Part shown: in pieces, positions 14,985 to 23,508 of the stretch
Layout of the letters: each line of letters starts with the position of its first letter
Numbering within the stretch: position 1 is the stretch's first letter
Assembly: GCF_003287935.1 (NCBI RefSeq)
Contig: NZ_CP030287.1
Coordinates: 4,740,267 to 4,804,266 of the forward strand
Reading direction: 5' to 3'
Source: Streptomyces sp. ICC1
GTDB taxonomy: Bacteria > Actinomycetota > Actinomycetes > Streptomycetales > Streptomycetaceae
Length of the DNA: 64,000 nucleotides
The notes under the pieces: generated by a model
Told to the model about the DNA's origin: nothing
Databases searched by the model: none
Seen by the model: the letters and a program-made list of their open reading frames with translations, nothing else
Translations under genes and position numbers: made by a program

Positions 14985-17900
14985 GTGGCGTGGGTGACGG
15001 AGATCAGCGCGGACGAGCAGGTCGACTACCGGCTGCGCCGTCATGCCGGATGCGGCGTGGCGGAGAGCACCGGGGCGGTCATCGAGCCGGAGCAGGCCCA
15101 AGGCGTCGACTCGCAGGATCTCGCGGTTGGTTACCGTCTGAAGTCGGACGGGGTGCTCGTGTGGATGGGCTCCGGGCTGTCCGAGGTCGGTCTCGCCGAG
15201 GGCCAGGCGCTCGATCACGAGGGTGAGGAAGCGGCCCGCCGGCTGATGAAGGGCTGCCACCCAAAGACGGGAGCGCGTCTGGCGGGGACGCCGACGTCGG
15301 TCCGCGCCCACGAGTCGGCGACGCTCACGGTGGCCCCGTTGGTGAAGGCGATCGAGGCCGCAGCGGAGAAGGCCGGGGTGGAGCCGAAGGACCTGCTGGA
15401 GGGCAAGCCGTACCAGCAGAAGAAACTCGCCCAGCAGCAGCGGATGGTCACCCGCAAAGGGGAGGCGCACCGGCTGCACGTCGAGACGCTCCACAAGCTG
15501 GCCCGTGCCGCCGGCCTCGACCTCGCCGAGGTATACGGGACCGCCGTGGTGGCGACGGCGTGGGAGAACAAGGACCTCCGCGTCGACTCCCGCGTTCGGG
15601 GATGGGACCTGGTCCTGGATCTGCCGAAGAGCGACAGCGTGCTCGCGGGGCTGATGGGTGAGGGCCAGGAGGCGGAGTACCGGGCGATCGTCCACCAGGC
15701 GAAGGTGGAGACGTTCCGTCAGCTGGAGCGGTGGATCGGCTACGGCGTCGGCTCCGAGGACGGCCGCCCGGTCCGCCTCGCGACGGGCGGACTGGTCGGC
15801 TGGTCCGTCGAGCACCGCTCGGCCCGTCCGATGGGCGACGGCGCCCCGGGCGATCCGCACCTGCACCTGCACACCGTCATCGCGAACATGGCGCTCTGCG
15901 AGGACGGGCAGTGGCGCTCGATCGCCAACAGCGGCCGCGATCTGTACCGGCACGCGAGCGCGGCCGACGCCTACTTCAAGGCGCGGGTCAGGTCGCTGGC
16001 GCACGAGAAGTTCGGCGTCGAGCGTACCCAGTCGGAGGTCACCCGGGCGTGGGAGATCGACGGGGTGCCCGAGCAGCTGCGTGACGCGTTCAGCCGTCGC
16101 TCGGCGATGGTCACCGAGGAGCTCGGCGAGGATGCCACCCGGGAGGAGCAGCAGCGCCTGGGCGCGCAGACCCGACGGGCCAAACACAACGCCGGAACGG
16201 ACGGGATGCGGGCCTCGTGGCGCCAGCGCGCCGAGGCCGCCGGCGTCGACGTGGACGAGATGGTCGCGGCCGCCGCGCCCGGCGGTCCGGGCCCCGACGG
16301 CGGCGTTGCACTCGCGGGGCCCGGCGGGGGTCCGCGGATCCCGCCGCCGGACGTGATCGCCGCGGTGGTCTTCGACCCAGAGACCGGACTCACCGCGAGC
16401 AACAAGGCCTTCAGCCGGGCGGAGCTCCTGGCCGCCGTCGCCAACGCCCTCCCGTACGGGATCGGGGCGGAGCCGGCCGCGCTGGAGCGCCTCGTCGACG
16501 ATGTGCTGGGGGTCGAGGGGTACGCGGTCGGCCTGCCGCACATCGGCTCCACCGTCATGTCCTCCACCGACCGGTTCACGACCCAGGACGTCCTGGACGC
16601 CGAGCACGTCGCCGTCACCCAGGCCGTGGCCCGCTTCGGCGACCGCAGCGTCGTCCTGACGGCAGACCAGGCCGCAGCCGCGCTCTCCGTGTTCGAGGTC
16701 GCCTCGGGCTTCGCGCTGTCCGCGCAGCAGCGCCAGGCGGTGACGCGTCTGCTGACCGCCGGGAACGGCATCGAGGCCGTCATCGGCGTCGCGGGCGCGG
16801 GCAAGTCCACGCTGATGGACGCCTGCCGGATCGCATGGGATGCCACCGGCACCACGTACGCCGGCGCCTGCCTGTCGGCAGTCGGCGCGCAGGGTCTGCA
16901 GGACGCCTCCGCGATCCCCTCGCGCACGGTCGCGGCCTGGCTCCAGCAGATCGAGAGCGGCACCGGCCTGACCGGGATCGACGTCCTGGTCCTCGACGAG
17001 GCGGTGATGACGGACGACCGGTCCGCTGCCAAGCTCCTCACGGAGGCCGCGCGGACCGGCACGCAGATCATCGCCGTCGGCGACCCGCAGCAGCTCCAGG
17101 CGATCGGGATCGGCGGGTGGTTCCGCGAGGTCCACCGCCTGGTCGACGGCGAGGTCCTCACCGAGAACCGCCGCCAGGAGGTCGAGGCCGAACGGCACGC
17201 GCTGGAGGTCTGGCGGACCGGCGACCACCAGCAGGCGCTGGAGATGCTCGCCGCCGGCGGACGCGTGCACGCGGTGGAGACCGCGGACGAGGCCCGTTCC
17301 GAGATGCTCACCGCGTGGGACGAGCTGCGCCGGCAGTGGCCCGACGAGCAGGACCTGCTGTCCAAGCTCGTCGTCCTGGCCCCCCGCAACACGGACGTGG
17401 ACGCGTTGAACGCGGGCGCCCAGCAGATCCGGCGGGCCGCGGGCGAACTCGGCGACGAGCACACCTACGCCCTGCCCGGCGGCGCCCACCTCACCCTCGC
17501 CGAGGGCGACGTCGTCCGCGTCCGCGTCAACGACTACCGCTCCCGCCGCGGCGAGGGCCCCGACGTGCTGAACGGGTACCGGGCCGTCATCACAGAGGTC
17601 ACCGACGACCACCGCGTACAGATCACGTGGAGGGCCAAGGACCGCACGGCGGAGTCCGGCTGGAGGAACGAGTCGGCGTGGATGAAGCCCGAGGACATCG
17701 CGTCCGGCTCGCTCTCCCTCGGGTACGCGATGACCGTCGCGGCCTCTCAGGGGCTCACGTGCGACACCTCACTGATGTACGGGCTCGGCGCGAACGCGTT
17801 CGCGACGTACCCGGGCATCACCCGCGCCCGGCAGGCCAACCACATCTGGCTCCCCTTGCAGGCCATCGAGGACCGGGCCACCCAGGCCCGCCTCGGCGCC

Positions 17901-19331
17901 GCGCGCTCCGAGACCGAGCTCCTTGAGCGCGCCATCCAGTCCTTCGCGAAGTACCTGGGCCAGTCGAGCCCGGACGGGATGATCTCGGACGAGCTGCGGG
18001 CCGCGCCGGAGCCGGTGCGCCTGCCCCAGCAGGTCGAGCACGTGGCCGCCCGCGACGGCGCCGCGGCCTCCCTGCGCCAAGCCGAACCGGAGCCAGCCGA
18101 ACGCCAGGACAAGGCCGCCGAACGCACCGTCGCGCAGGCCCGGGAAGAAGCGGATGCCAACGCCCGGCGTGTGGTCTCCGCTCGCGCCGCGCGGTCCAAG
18201 TCGGCGTCCGTGCAGAGGATGGCGGAGGCGAAGAGCCGGCGCGACGCCGACCGCCAGGCCGCCCTCGCGGACAAGCTCGCCGCCCAGGTCGCTCAGGCCC
18301 AGCAGGAGGCCGCGCCACCGCAGGCGGACGTCGAGGTTGCTGCCCAGGAGAGTCCGGCCGCGCTCAGCCCCGAGCAGACGGCCCAGCTCGCCCAGCTGCA
18401 GCTGGACCGCGAGATGCGGGAGGTTCCCGCCGCGACCTCACGGCCCTACGGGCTGCGGACCGACCAGGAGCTCGCGCAGAACATCACCTACTTCGGCACC
18501 CGGGCCGAGGACTACAGGGAGAAGGCGACCAAAGCCCGCGAGGCACACGAGGCGTTCCGGGCCCGCCTCGACCGGGAGGCAGCCACCGGCACCACCTCCG
18601 GACAGCAGTGGGCTAAGGACGCCGACGCCGTACTGCACACCGCCGTGGAACTGCTGGGCACCCACCTCAGGGAGGCCGAGAACGCCGAGCGGGCAGCCGA
18701 CAAGGCCAAGGAGGCCCGGGAGATCCTCCGGGAGGTCGACAAGTACCGCAACGCCCGCTGGCTCGCCCTGCGCCTGGCCGGCACCAGCCGCAAGGAGGTC
18801 CAGGAGCTGAGCGGGCACCACCTCGGGCAGGCCCTGGAAGGCGACGCGGAGGTCCAGCGGGCCCGGCAAGCGAGCCGTGACGCGAAGGACGCGGCGTGGG
18901 AGACCGTCCGCAGCAGCAAGTACGCCCAGCTGCTCGGGGCGACCAGCTACCCGCCCCGGGAGGCCCACGAGCTCGGCGAGAAGCTGGCCCAGATGCGGGC
19001 CGCCCTGCCCCAGCGCGCCCAGGACATCGACGCCATCAACGAGCGGAAGGCTGCTGGCCTCCACGGGGACGCCGTGAAGTCCGGGGAGCAGGCCGTCTAC
19101 TGGAGCGGCCACGCCCAGCTCGCGCAGACCGAACAGGCCCGGCGCCAGCAGATCGCCGGGAAGTTCCCCCAGCTGCACGAGCAGGAGACCAGCGCCCGCC
19201 TGGTCGAGCAGCAGCGACAGGCCGCCGCAGCCGCCGAGCAGCGCAGGCAGCAGCGGGAGGCCGCGCAGTACGACCCGCCGTCCTACAGCGCGCCGACGCA
19301 GACGCAGTCAGGGCCGAGCATGAGTCTGTGA
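14985..19331 (+). CDS. MobF-family conjugative relaxase/helicase (TraA/TrwC-like)
   Basis: 1448 residues from GTG 14985. The relaxase domain has the three-histidine metal motif H292, H294, H296 (HLHLHTVIAN). A tyrosine at residue 15 (EQVDYRL) is a candidate nicking residue, as MobF enzymes use N-terminal tyrosines. A helicase domain follows, with Walker A GVAGAGKST at 601-609, Walker B DE at 671-672 (VLVLDEAVMTD), motif III-like VGDPQQLQAIG and a C-terminal SQGLTCD motif region. From about 1035 to the end the protein is a long Ala/Glu/Arg/Gln-rich coiled coil. It should nick its oriT, stay bound to the 5' end and unwind the strand for transfer. No coupling protein or secretion genes are seen nearby. 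Confidence 0.93.
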   Translation: MAWVTEISADEQVDYRLRRHAGCGVAESTGAVIEPEQAQGVDSQDLAVGYRLKSDGVLVWMGSGLSEVGLAEGQALDHEGEEAARRLMKGCHPKTGARLAGTPTSVRAHESATLTVAPLVKAIEAAAEKAGVEPKDLLEGKPYQQKKLAQQQRMVTRKGEAHRLHVETLHKLARAAGLDLAEVYGTAVVATAWENKDLRVDSRVRGWDLVLDLPKSDSVLAGLMGEGQEAEYRAIVHQAKVETFRQLERWIGYGVGSEDGRPVRLATGGLVGWSVEHRSARPMGDGAPGDPHLHLHTVIANMALCEDGQWRSIANSGRDLYRHASAADAYFKARVRSLAHEKFGVERTQSEVTRAWEIDGVPEQLRDAFSRRSAMVTEELGEDATREEQQRLGAQTRRAKHNAGTDGMRASWRQRAEAAGVDVDEMVAAAAPGGPGPDGGVALAGPGGGPRIPPPDVIAAVVFDPETGLTASNKAFSRAELLAAVANALPYGIGAEPAALERLVDDVLGVEGYAVGLPHIGSTVMSSTDRFTTQDVLDAEHVAVTQAVARFGDRSVVLTADQAAAALSVFEVASGFALSAQQRQAVTRLLTAGNGIEAVIGVAGAGKSTLMDACRIAWDATGTTYAGACLSAVGAQGLQDASAIPSRTVAAWLQQIESGTGLTGIDVLVLDEAVMTDDRSAAKLLTEAARTGTQIIAVGDPQQLQAIGIGGWFREVHRLVDGEVLTENRRQEVEAERHALEVWRTGDHQQALEMLAAGGRVHAVETADEARSEMLTAWDELRRQWPDEQDLLSKLVVLAPRNTDVDALNAGAQQIRRAAGELGDEHTYALPGGAHLTLAEGDVVRVRVNDYRSRRGEGPDVLNGYRAVITEVTDDHRVQITWRAKDRTAESGWRNESAWMKPEDIASGSLSLGYAMTVAASQGLTCDTSLMYGLGANAFATYPGITRARQANHIWLPLQAIEDRATQARLGAARSETELLERAIQSFAKYLGQSSPDGMISDELRAAPEPVRLPQQVEHVAARDGAAASLRQAEPEPAERQDKAAERTVAQAREEADANARRVVSARAARSKSASVQRMAEAKSRRDADRQAALADKLAAQVAQAQQEAAPPQADVEVAAQESPAALSPEQTAQLAQLQLDREMREVPAATSRPYGLRTDQELAQNITYFGTRAEDYREKATKAREAHEAFRARLDREAATGTTSGQQWAKDADAVLHTAVELLGTHLREAENAERAADKAKEAREILREVDKYRNARWLALRLAGTSRKEVQELSGHHLGQALEGDAEVQRARQASRDAKDAAWETVRSSKYAQLLGATSYPPREAHELGEKLAQMRAALPQRAQDIDAINERKAAGLHGDAVKSGEQAVYWSGHAQLAQTEQARRQQIAGKFPQLHEQETSARLVEQQRQAAAAAEQRRQQREAAQYDPPSYSAPTQTQSGPSMSL

Positions 19332-19636
19332 CCTCAGGCCCGGGGGCCGGCCCCGAGGCTGCGCCGCACGGTCGCGGCCGTGGTCTCGGTCTGCGGGGCG
19401 GGCTGCTGGGGAGTCTCCTCGGCGGCCCTCTCCGCAGCGGTCCGGCCACGGACAGCGCGGAGCGCCTGGTCGTCGTCGAGTGGAACCGGACCGTGCCCGA
19501 GAGGGCGGCGTTGCGTGGTGCTCACCGCCGCAGTCTCGCAGCAGGGGTGACGGGCCGTCTGACCGAGGGGTGCACCAACTCGGGCCACGACGAGGATGAT
19601 GTACGCGGACACGAAGACCAGCAACGGGAGGCGCGC
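19332..19636. other. Intergenic region after the relaxase, no confident gene
   Basis: A 96-residue minus-strand frame (19334-19624, MLVFVSAYIILVVARVGAPL at its start) exists, but it has only a TTG or internal GTG start and no ribosome site. It runs over the promoter area of the next plus-strand gene. I leave it unannotated. A GGGAG ribosome site at 19625-19629 serves the gene at 19637. Confidence 0.4.
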
Positions 19637-19963
19637 ATGGACACGGAGCAGTACGAGGTGCGTACCGCCGGGACAGCGGTCTTCACCGACTCCTCATCGG
19701 GGCACTGGTCTCGGATGCCGGCGCTCTGCCGCGAGTGCGACGCCCGCACAGGTCTGACGTTCACCGCGCGCGGGGCCGACGCCTGGATCACCTGCCCCGA
19801 GAGCCACGTCACCCGGGACTGGAGGCTGAGCCCCGAGGCCGTACGGGACGTCGCCTCGGTGGTCGCCACGTCCGGCGACACCGTGGTGCCCGCCACCGCC
19901 GAGATCTGGCTCAAGGTCCGCAGCAACCAGGAGATCCTCTCCGACTGCGAAGACATCGCCTGA
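19637..19963 (+). CDS. Small cysteine-containing hypothetical protein
   Basis: 108 residues from ATG 19637, chosen for GGGAG 8 bp upstream. ALCRECDARTGLTFTARGAD and ITCPESH provide a CX2C and another cysteine-histidine pair consistent with a small zinc-binding fold in the first 60 residues, followed by a helix and strand region. No named family is recognised. It follows the relaxase on the same strand and converges with the minus-strand membrane gene at 19985. Confidence 0.5.
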   Translation: MDTEQYEVRTAGTAVFTDSSSGHWSRMPALCRECDARTGLTFTARGADAWITCPESHVTRDWRLSPEAVRDVASVVATSGDTVVPATAEIWLKVRSNQEILSDCEDIA

Positions 19964-19984
19964 GACCAGCCACCCCCGCGAGCG

Positions 19985-20236
19985 CTACCGGATGGGCTTG
20001 GCTGAACCCGGGTTTGCCTCGGGCACTTCGGAGCGCGCCGGGGCCTCCTGTCCGAACCCAGGGGTCAGCAGAAGCCCAAGGAGGGTGGCCACGGCCGCCC
20101 CGGAGGCGATCGACGCCACCAGGTCGCCACGGCCGTCGGCCCCTTGGCTTTTCGCCGTGTACTTGAAGACCACGATGCCGATGGCGAAGGCCACCACGAT
20201 GAGCAGGGCCGCCAGCGGGGCGATCTGAATGGTCAC
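19985..20236 (-). CDS. Small two-helix membrane protein downstream of a B12 riboswitch
   Basis: 83 residues; GTG 20236 is chosen because GGAGGA lies just upstream on the minus strand. Two hydrophobic helices are visible (IAPLAALLIVVAFAIGIVVF and SIASGAAVATLLGLLL), followed by a Pro/Glu-rich tail. It has no CbtB-type histidine motif or transporter signature. About 170 bp upstream on the same strand lies a complete-looking cobalamin riboswitch (20409-20535), with two perfect hairpins between. If they are connected, this is a B12-responsive gene; its product otherwise looks like an element-type membrane protein. Function is unknown. Confidence 0.55.
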   Translation of the reverse strand: MTIQIAPLAALLIVVAFAIGIVVFKYTAKSQGADGRGDLVASIASGAAVATLLGLLLTPGFGQEAPARSEVPEANPGSAKPIR

Positions 20237-20277
20237 GAAGTTCCTCCAAGCTGTGACCGCCGTCGAACGGCGGCGAC

Positions 20278-20293
20278 TCGTCTGCGTACGCAG
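20278..20293. repeat. Perfect 16-bp palindrome GTCTGCGTACGCAGAC
   Basis: It lies between the riboswitch and the minus-strand membrane gene. A second stem (CCGCCGTTCGACGGCGG, read on the minus strand at about 20256-20272) is just before that gene's ribosome site. These stems could form the riboswitch expression platform. Confidence 0.65.
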
Positions 20294-20408
20294 ACCTCAG
20301 CTCTTCTGTGGAGAGACTCGGGGTTGGACAGCAAAGCCGTCCGATCCATCACGGATCATGGTTCTTGAGGTGCGTCCCGAAGCCCAGCCGAGAAGAGCCG
20401 GGCACGTC

Positions 20409-20535
20409 GCACGGCACTCTTGGTCGGCAGGTCCTCGGACTCCCCACCCAGTTGGGGCGGATACCGTTGCGGGACAGTTCCGGATTCGCACCGGATTTCC
20501 CTGCGTCGTCCAACAGCCTGATTCTACAGGCCGTG
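20409..20535 (-). promoter_or_regulatory. Cobalamin (B12) riboswitch, minus strand
   Basis: On the minus strand the conserved B12 core is present in order. It starts with GGGAAATCCGGTGCGAATCC, then AACTGTCCCGCAACGGTAT, a variable stem CCGCCCCAACTGGGTGGGG, and the 3' box GAGTCCGAGGACCTGCCGAC. Terminal helix P1 can be formed by GCACGGC (20535-20529) with GCCGTGC (20415-20409). The aptamer therefore looks complete. It reads toward the 83-residue membrane protein at 19985-20236; no cobalamin enzyme or transporter is recognisable nearby. Confidence 0.88.
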
Positions 20536-20676
20536 CCGTCCATCAACCGATCCGTTCATGGATGCCCGGCCGACGCGCGTCGGTGGACCCGATCCGGTTG
20601 TCCAGGAAGGGCTCCAGGCACGCGTTCGGGTCGTTCTCTGGTCGGCGAGCCCGGCTTCCTGCTCCACTGGGATGAG

Positions 20677-20692
20677 CGCAATTTCCCGCAAG
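20677..20692 (+). promoter_or_regulatory. XRE-cassette operator copy 1: CGCAATTTCCCGCAAG
   Basis: 15 of 16 bases match a second copy at 22327-22342. The two copies flank the DUF6879/XRE cassette, suggesting they are targets of the regulator at 21476. This copy sits immediately before the AGGAGG site of the gene at 20715. Confidence 0.6.
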
Positions 20693-20714
20693 CAGAGCGA
20701 TGCAGGAGGCTGTC

Positions 20715-20960
20715 ATGGCACTACGGTTCATCGGTATCGACCCGGACTCCGACACCGGGCAGTGCCCGACGGTGTGGGTCGACGAGGACACGGCTGACGT
20801 GGTCATCCAGGGCTGGAATGCGGATGAGGCGCTGCTCGCCCAGTGCCTGAAGACGGGATCGATCCCGCCTACCGAGGGCGTCGTACGGATCCCCGCGCGG
20901 ATGGCGGCGCTGTTGAGGGAGGCGTGCGATGAAGCAGAACGACGTCGTGCCGGGCTTTGA
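20715..20960 (+). CDS. Small acidic protein of the DUF6879/XRE cassette
   Basis: 81 residues, starting MALRFIGIDPDSDTGQCPTV; ATG 20715 is preceded by AGGAGG (20704-20709). The sequence is acidic, with DEDTADVVIQGWNADEALLA and a C-terminal arginine cluster. Proteins of this form are commonly first in a three-gene Streptomyces cassette with a DUF6879 protein and a DUF5753 XRE regulator, as here. Its 3' end overlaps the DUF6879 start by 32 bp. It has no known biochemical role and may be a binding partner of the regulator. Confidence 0.65.
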   Translation: MALRFIGIDPDSDTGQCPTVWVDEDTADVVIQGWNADEALLAQCLKTGSIPPTEGVVRIPARMAALLREACDEAERRRAGL

Positions 20961-21459
20961 CGTCCTGCTGGACGGCGCCCAGCACTCTGCCCTCCACCTG
21001 GAGATGCGCGACGGGTACGGAGTCGCGGCGGAGTCCGCCGGCTTCGCCGACTGGCTGACCACCGGTACCCGCAACACCGACCCCGACTCGGACTACTGGG
21101 CGTTCTGGACCGGCCTGGTCCGCCGCACCGTCGCCCGCGGGGTGACCGTGCGGCGGGCCCGGATCGTCTCCGAGCCGCTGTCGGACTACTCGGAGTACAG
21201 CCACGCCGGGGCGGTGGTGAACATCGCGGCCGGCGAGGAGATCCGCTACCTGCCCCGCCGCCACGCCTCCGACATCGCGCTCCCCGGCAACGACTTCTGG
21301 CTGATCGACGGCCGCCTCATCCGCTGGAACCACTTCACCGGCAACGGCACCCCCGCCGGAGGAGAAATGTCCGACGACCCCACCGTCGCCGCACTGTGCG
21401 CGGCCGCGTTCACGGCCGTGTGGGAACGCGCCGTCCCCTACGAGGACTACAAGCCCTAG
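20929..21459 (+). CDS. DUF6879 family protein
   Basis: 176 residues from ATG 20929 with GGGAGG upstream. The order of motifs matches DUF6879 as I know it: GFDVLLDGAQHSALHLEMRD, then DYWAFWTGLVRRTVARGVTV, SEPLSDYSEYSH, GEEIRYLPR and NDFWLIDGRLIRWNHFTGNG. The family is widespread next to DUF5753 XRE regulators in Streptomyces, which suggests a paired regulatory or antitoxin-like function, but its activity is not established. The next gene, the XRE regulator, begins 16 bp downstream. Confidence 0.8.
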   Translation: MKQNDVVPGFDVLLDGAQHSALHLEMRDGYGVAAESAGFADWLTTGTRNTDPDSDYWAFWTGLVRRTVARGVTVRRARIVSEPLSDYSEYSHAGAVVNIAAGEEIRYLPRRHASDIALPGNDFWLIDGRLIRWNHFTGNGTPAGGEMSDDPTVAALCAAAFTAVWERAVPYEDYKP

Positions 21460-21475
21460 CCGGAGCAACACGCTG

Positions 21476-22321
21476 ATGACCTCGCCCCTGTCCAGTGCCC
21501 AGGCCGCCCGCACCGCGCTCGCCACGCGCCTGCGGCACCTTCGCCTGGACGCGGGTCTGGCCGGCCACCAGCTCTCGGTCGCGTGCGGCTGGCACCCGGC
21601 GAAGACCTCCCGGATCGAGAACACCAGGGCCCTGCCCTCCGACGCCGACATCCGCGCCTGGTGTACGGCCTGCGGCGCCGACGGCCAGGCCGAGGACCTG
21701 ATCGCCGCCGCCCGCAGCGCCACCTCCATGTACGTGGAGTGGAAGCGCCTGAACCGGGCCGGGCTGGCCAGCCTGCAGAAGGAGATCGTCCCCCTGGTCG
21801 AGCGCACCCGCGCCTTCCGCGTGTACTGCTCCCACGTCGTCCCCGGCCTGCTGCAGACACCCGAGTACGCGGCCGCCGTCATCACCGCGTACGGCACGTT
21901 CCACGGTGCTGCCGACGACGTCGAGGCCGCAGCGGCGGCCCGGGTGAAGCGGTCCAGGGTCCTGCACAAGCGCGGCCGCCAGTTCGCCTTCCTCATCGAG
22001 GAATCCGTTCTGCACTCCCGCATCGCCGCCCCGGAGACCATTGCCGCCCAGCTGGAGCACTTGGCCGAGCTCGCCAGGCTGCCGCAGATCTCCCTCGGCG
22101 TGGTCGCCACCCGCGCCCCGCGGCCGCTGTGGTCGATGGAGTCCTTCACCATCTACGACGACGTCCAGGTCGGCATCGAGCTGCTGTCCGCACGGGTCAC
22201 CATCACCGCGCCCGGCGAGGTCGCCACCTACGAGCAGGCCTTCGCCGACCTCGCCGCAACCGCCGTCTACGGGGCCGGCGCCATCGCCCTGATCCAGCGG
22301 GCCGCCGCAGCGCACGGGTGA
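21476..22321 (+). CDS. XRE-family helix-turn-helix regulator with DUF5753 domain
   Basis: 281 residues from ATG 21476. An N-terminal XRE helix-turn-helix spans about residues 10-70 (RLRHLRLDAGLAGHQLSVAC, then GWHPAKTSRIENTRALP). The remaining 200 residues match the DUF5753 domain, with YCSHVVPGLLQTPEYAAAVI, a FLIEESVLHSRI segment and FTIYDDVQVGIELLSARVTI. Such regulators work with small partner proteins in WhiJ/BldB-like circuits. Two nearly identical CGCAATTTYCCGCAAG sites, at 20677 and 22327, flank this gene and its partner and are the best candidate operators. Confidence 0.9.
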   Translation: MTSPLSSAQAARTALATRLRHLRLDAGLAGHQLSVACGWHPAKTSRIENTRALPSDADIRAWCTACGADGQAEDLIAAARSATSMYVEWKRLNRAGLASLQKEIVPLVERTRAFRVYCSHVVPGLLQTPEYAAAVITAYGTFHGAADDVEAAAAARVKRSRVLHKRGRQFAFLIEESVLHSRIAAPETIAAQLEHLAELARLPQISLGVVATRAPRPLWSMESFTIYDDVQVGIELLSARVTITAPGEVATYEQAFADLAATAVYGAGAIALIQRAAAAHG

Positions 22322-22326
22322 AGGTC

Positions 22327-22376
22327 CGCAATTTTCCGCAAGAACGTTGAGCGGCCTCTGTCCGGATCCCTAGCTT
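22327..22376 (+). promoter_or_regulatory. Operator copy 2 and promoter TTGAGC-N18-TAGCTT
   Basis: CGCAATTTTCCGCAAG (22327-22342) is followed by a -35 TTGAGC (22347-22352), an 18-bp spacer and a -10 TAGCTT (22371-22376), all upstream of the start at 22418. The operator ends 4 bp before the -35, a position suited to activation or to blocking polymerase. Confidence 0.6.
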
Positions 22377-22417
22377 CAAGGGTGTTGGGATTCCACCGGC
22401 AGCACGGAGGCCCCCTG

Positions 22418-22585
22418 ATGAGCGCACCCACCAACAGCCCGGAGCCCACCCAGTGGACCCTGGCACAGCCCGCCTACGGCACCCCCTCCCCCGAGCTGCT
22501 GGCCCGCGCGGACCGTGGCCTTGCCCGCTTCCTCGGCGACCAGGACGAGGAGCAGGAGAGCGCCACCGACGGGGGCGAAGCGTGA
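22418..22585 (+). CDS. Small acidic hypothetical protein
   Basis: 55 residues from ATG 22418 with ACGGAGG upstream. It begins MSAPTNSPEPTQWTLAQPAY and ends in an acidic EEQESATDGGEA tail. It has an ordinary promoter and a putative XRE operator upstream and overlaps the next gene through GTGA, which supports its being real despite its size. Likely part of the XRE-controlled module; function unknown. Confidence 0.55.
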   Translation: MSAPTNSPEPTQWTLAQPAYGTPSPELLARADRGLARFLGDQDEEQESATDGGEA

Positions 22586-22812
22586 AGGAGAAGGCCGAGC
22601 TCGCCCTGGGCCGCGAGGAACACCCGCTGCTGGGCCACCGGGTCCGCGACATCGCCTCCGGCACCGAGGGCGAACTGATGGCCGTCGTCCTCGAGGAAGT
22701 CGACACCCACACCGGCCCGCACTGGACCCGCCGCGCCTACATCCTCCCCGAGACCGGCGGCCGCGAGCTGCCGACCGCCGTGGGCAACATCGAACCCCAC
22801 GGGGCCCCCTGA
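22582..22812 (+). CDS. Small conserved hypothetical protein of the XRE module
   Basis: 76 residues from GTG 22582, overlapping the previous stop. The sequence reads as a small beta-rich domain: HPLLGHRVRDIASGTEGELM, then AVVLEEVDTHTGPHWTRRAY and ILPETGGRELPTAVGNI. A GC-rich inverted repeat follows the stop. No catalytic residues are evident. Position behind the operator-promoter at 22327 suggests co-regulation with the XRE cassette. Confidence 0.5.
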   Translation: MKEKAELALGREEHPLLGHRVRDIASGTEGELMAVVLEEVDTHTGPHWTRRAYILPETGGRELPTAVGNIEPHGAP

Positions 22813-22820
22813 CCGCTCCG

Positions 22821-22848
22821 CACCCGGGCGGACGACCGACCCCGGGTG
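22821..22848 (+). terminator. Hairpin CACCCGGG / CCCGGGTG
   Basis: Eight-base-pair arms with a 12-base loop directly after the small gene ending at 22812. There is no T-tract; modest support as a terminator. Confidence 0.4.
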
Positions 22849-22923
22849 TGGAGCCCAGCACCGCCGTACCAGCCCGACCACGGGCGTACGGGCACCACAT
22901 CCGACCGCAGAGAGGGCACCTCC

Positions 22924-23508
22924 ATGACCACCGTCATCCAGCCCGAGACCGTCGCCCAACGAGCCCGGGAGATCCTCGCCGTCTGGGAGGCCGACCCCGA
23001 ATTCGGCCGCCTGTGGGAGAGCTGCGCGAAGTACAACAGCGACTGGACCGACTGCTTCGGGTACACCGTCATCGACCGCTACGACGCCTTCGCGGACGCC
23101 CCGGCACTGTTCGTTGAGACGATGCGCGCCATGGCGCTGAAGTCCGCGATGTACGAGCTCACCGGCCTCGACGAGAAGGCCGCCGAACTTGCGCTGCCGG
23201 TCCCGGTCGACGTCATGTCGCACGCGCTGATCGCCCAGTTCACCGTCATGTCCCGCATCCAGAGGCGGACCGGCATCCTCTTCGTCCACGCCACGGACAT
23301 GGAGGACGGGATGTCCGGCGGAACCTGGGTCCCGGGCGACTTCACCCACCAGTGCTACCGCGCGGCCTTCGGCCCGGTGAACGAACGGTTCTGGATCGAC
23401 GCCGGCGAGACCGAGCGCCGCCGCCGGATCCTGGACGGCCTCTACGCCGAGATCGGCATCACCGAGCGAGGAAAGAAGGCAGCCATCGCCTTCGCGGCCG
23501 CGGCGTAG
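22924..23508 (+). CDS. Hypothetical alpha-helical protein
   Basis: 194 residues from ATG 22924. Almost entirely helical in appearance, with VAQRAREILAVWEADPEFGR, then KYNSDWTDCFGYTVIDRYDA and VDVMSHALIAQFTVMSRIQR, followed by HATDMEDGMSGGTWVPGDFT. No signal peptide or membrane segment is visible. The family is not recognised. Its 3' end overlaps the minus-strand gene at 23459 by 50 bp tail to tail, so the pair converge. Confidence 0.55.
   Translation: MTTVIQPETVAQRAREILAVWEADPEFGRLWESCAKYNSDWTDCFGYTVIDRYDAFADAPALFVETMRAMALKSAMYELTGLDEKAAELALPVPVDVMSHALIAQFTVMSRIQRRTGILFVHATDMEDGMSGGTWVPGDFTHQCYRAAFGPVNERFWIDAGETERRRRILDGLYAEIGITERGKKAAIAFAAAA

Noticed and set aside
14907..17612. 900-codon open frame antisense to the relaxase gene
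   Set aside because: Composition is that of the reverse of a high-GC coding sequence, with no recognisable domain; the plus-strand relaxase has full motifs over the same bases.
19334..19624. 96-residue minus-strand frame after the relaxase
   Set aside because: It needs a TTG or an internal GTG start, has no ribosome site and overlaps the promoter region of the next plus-strand gene.
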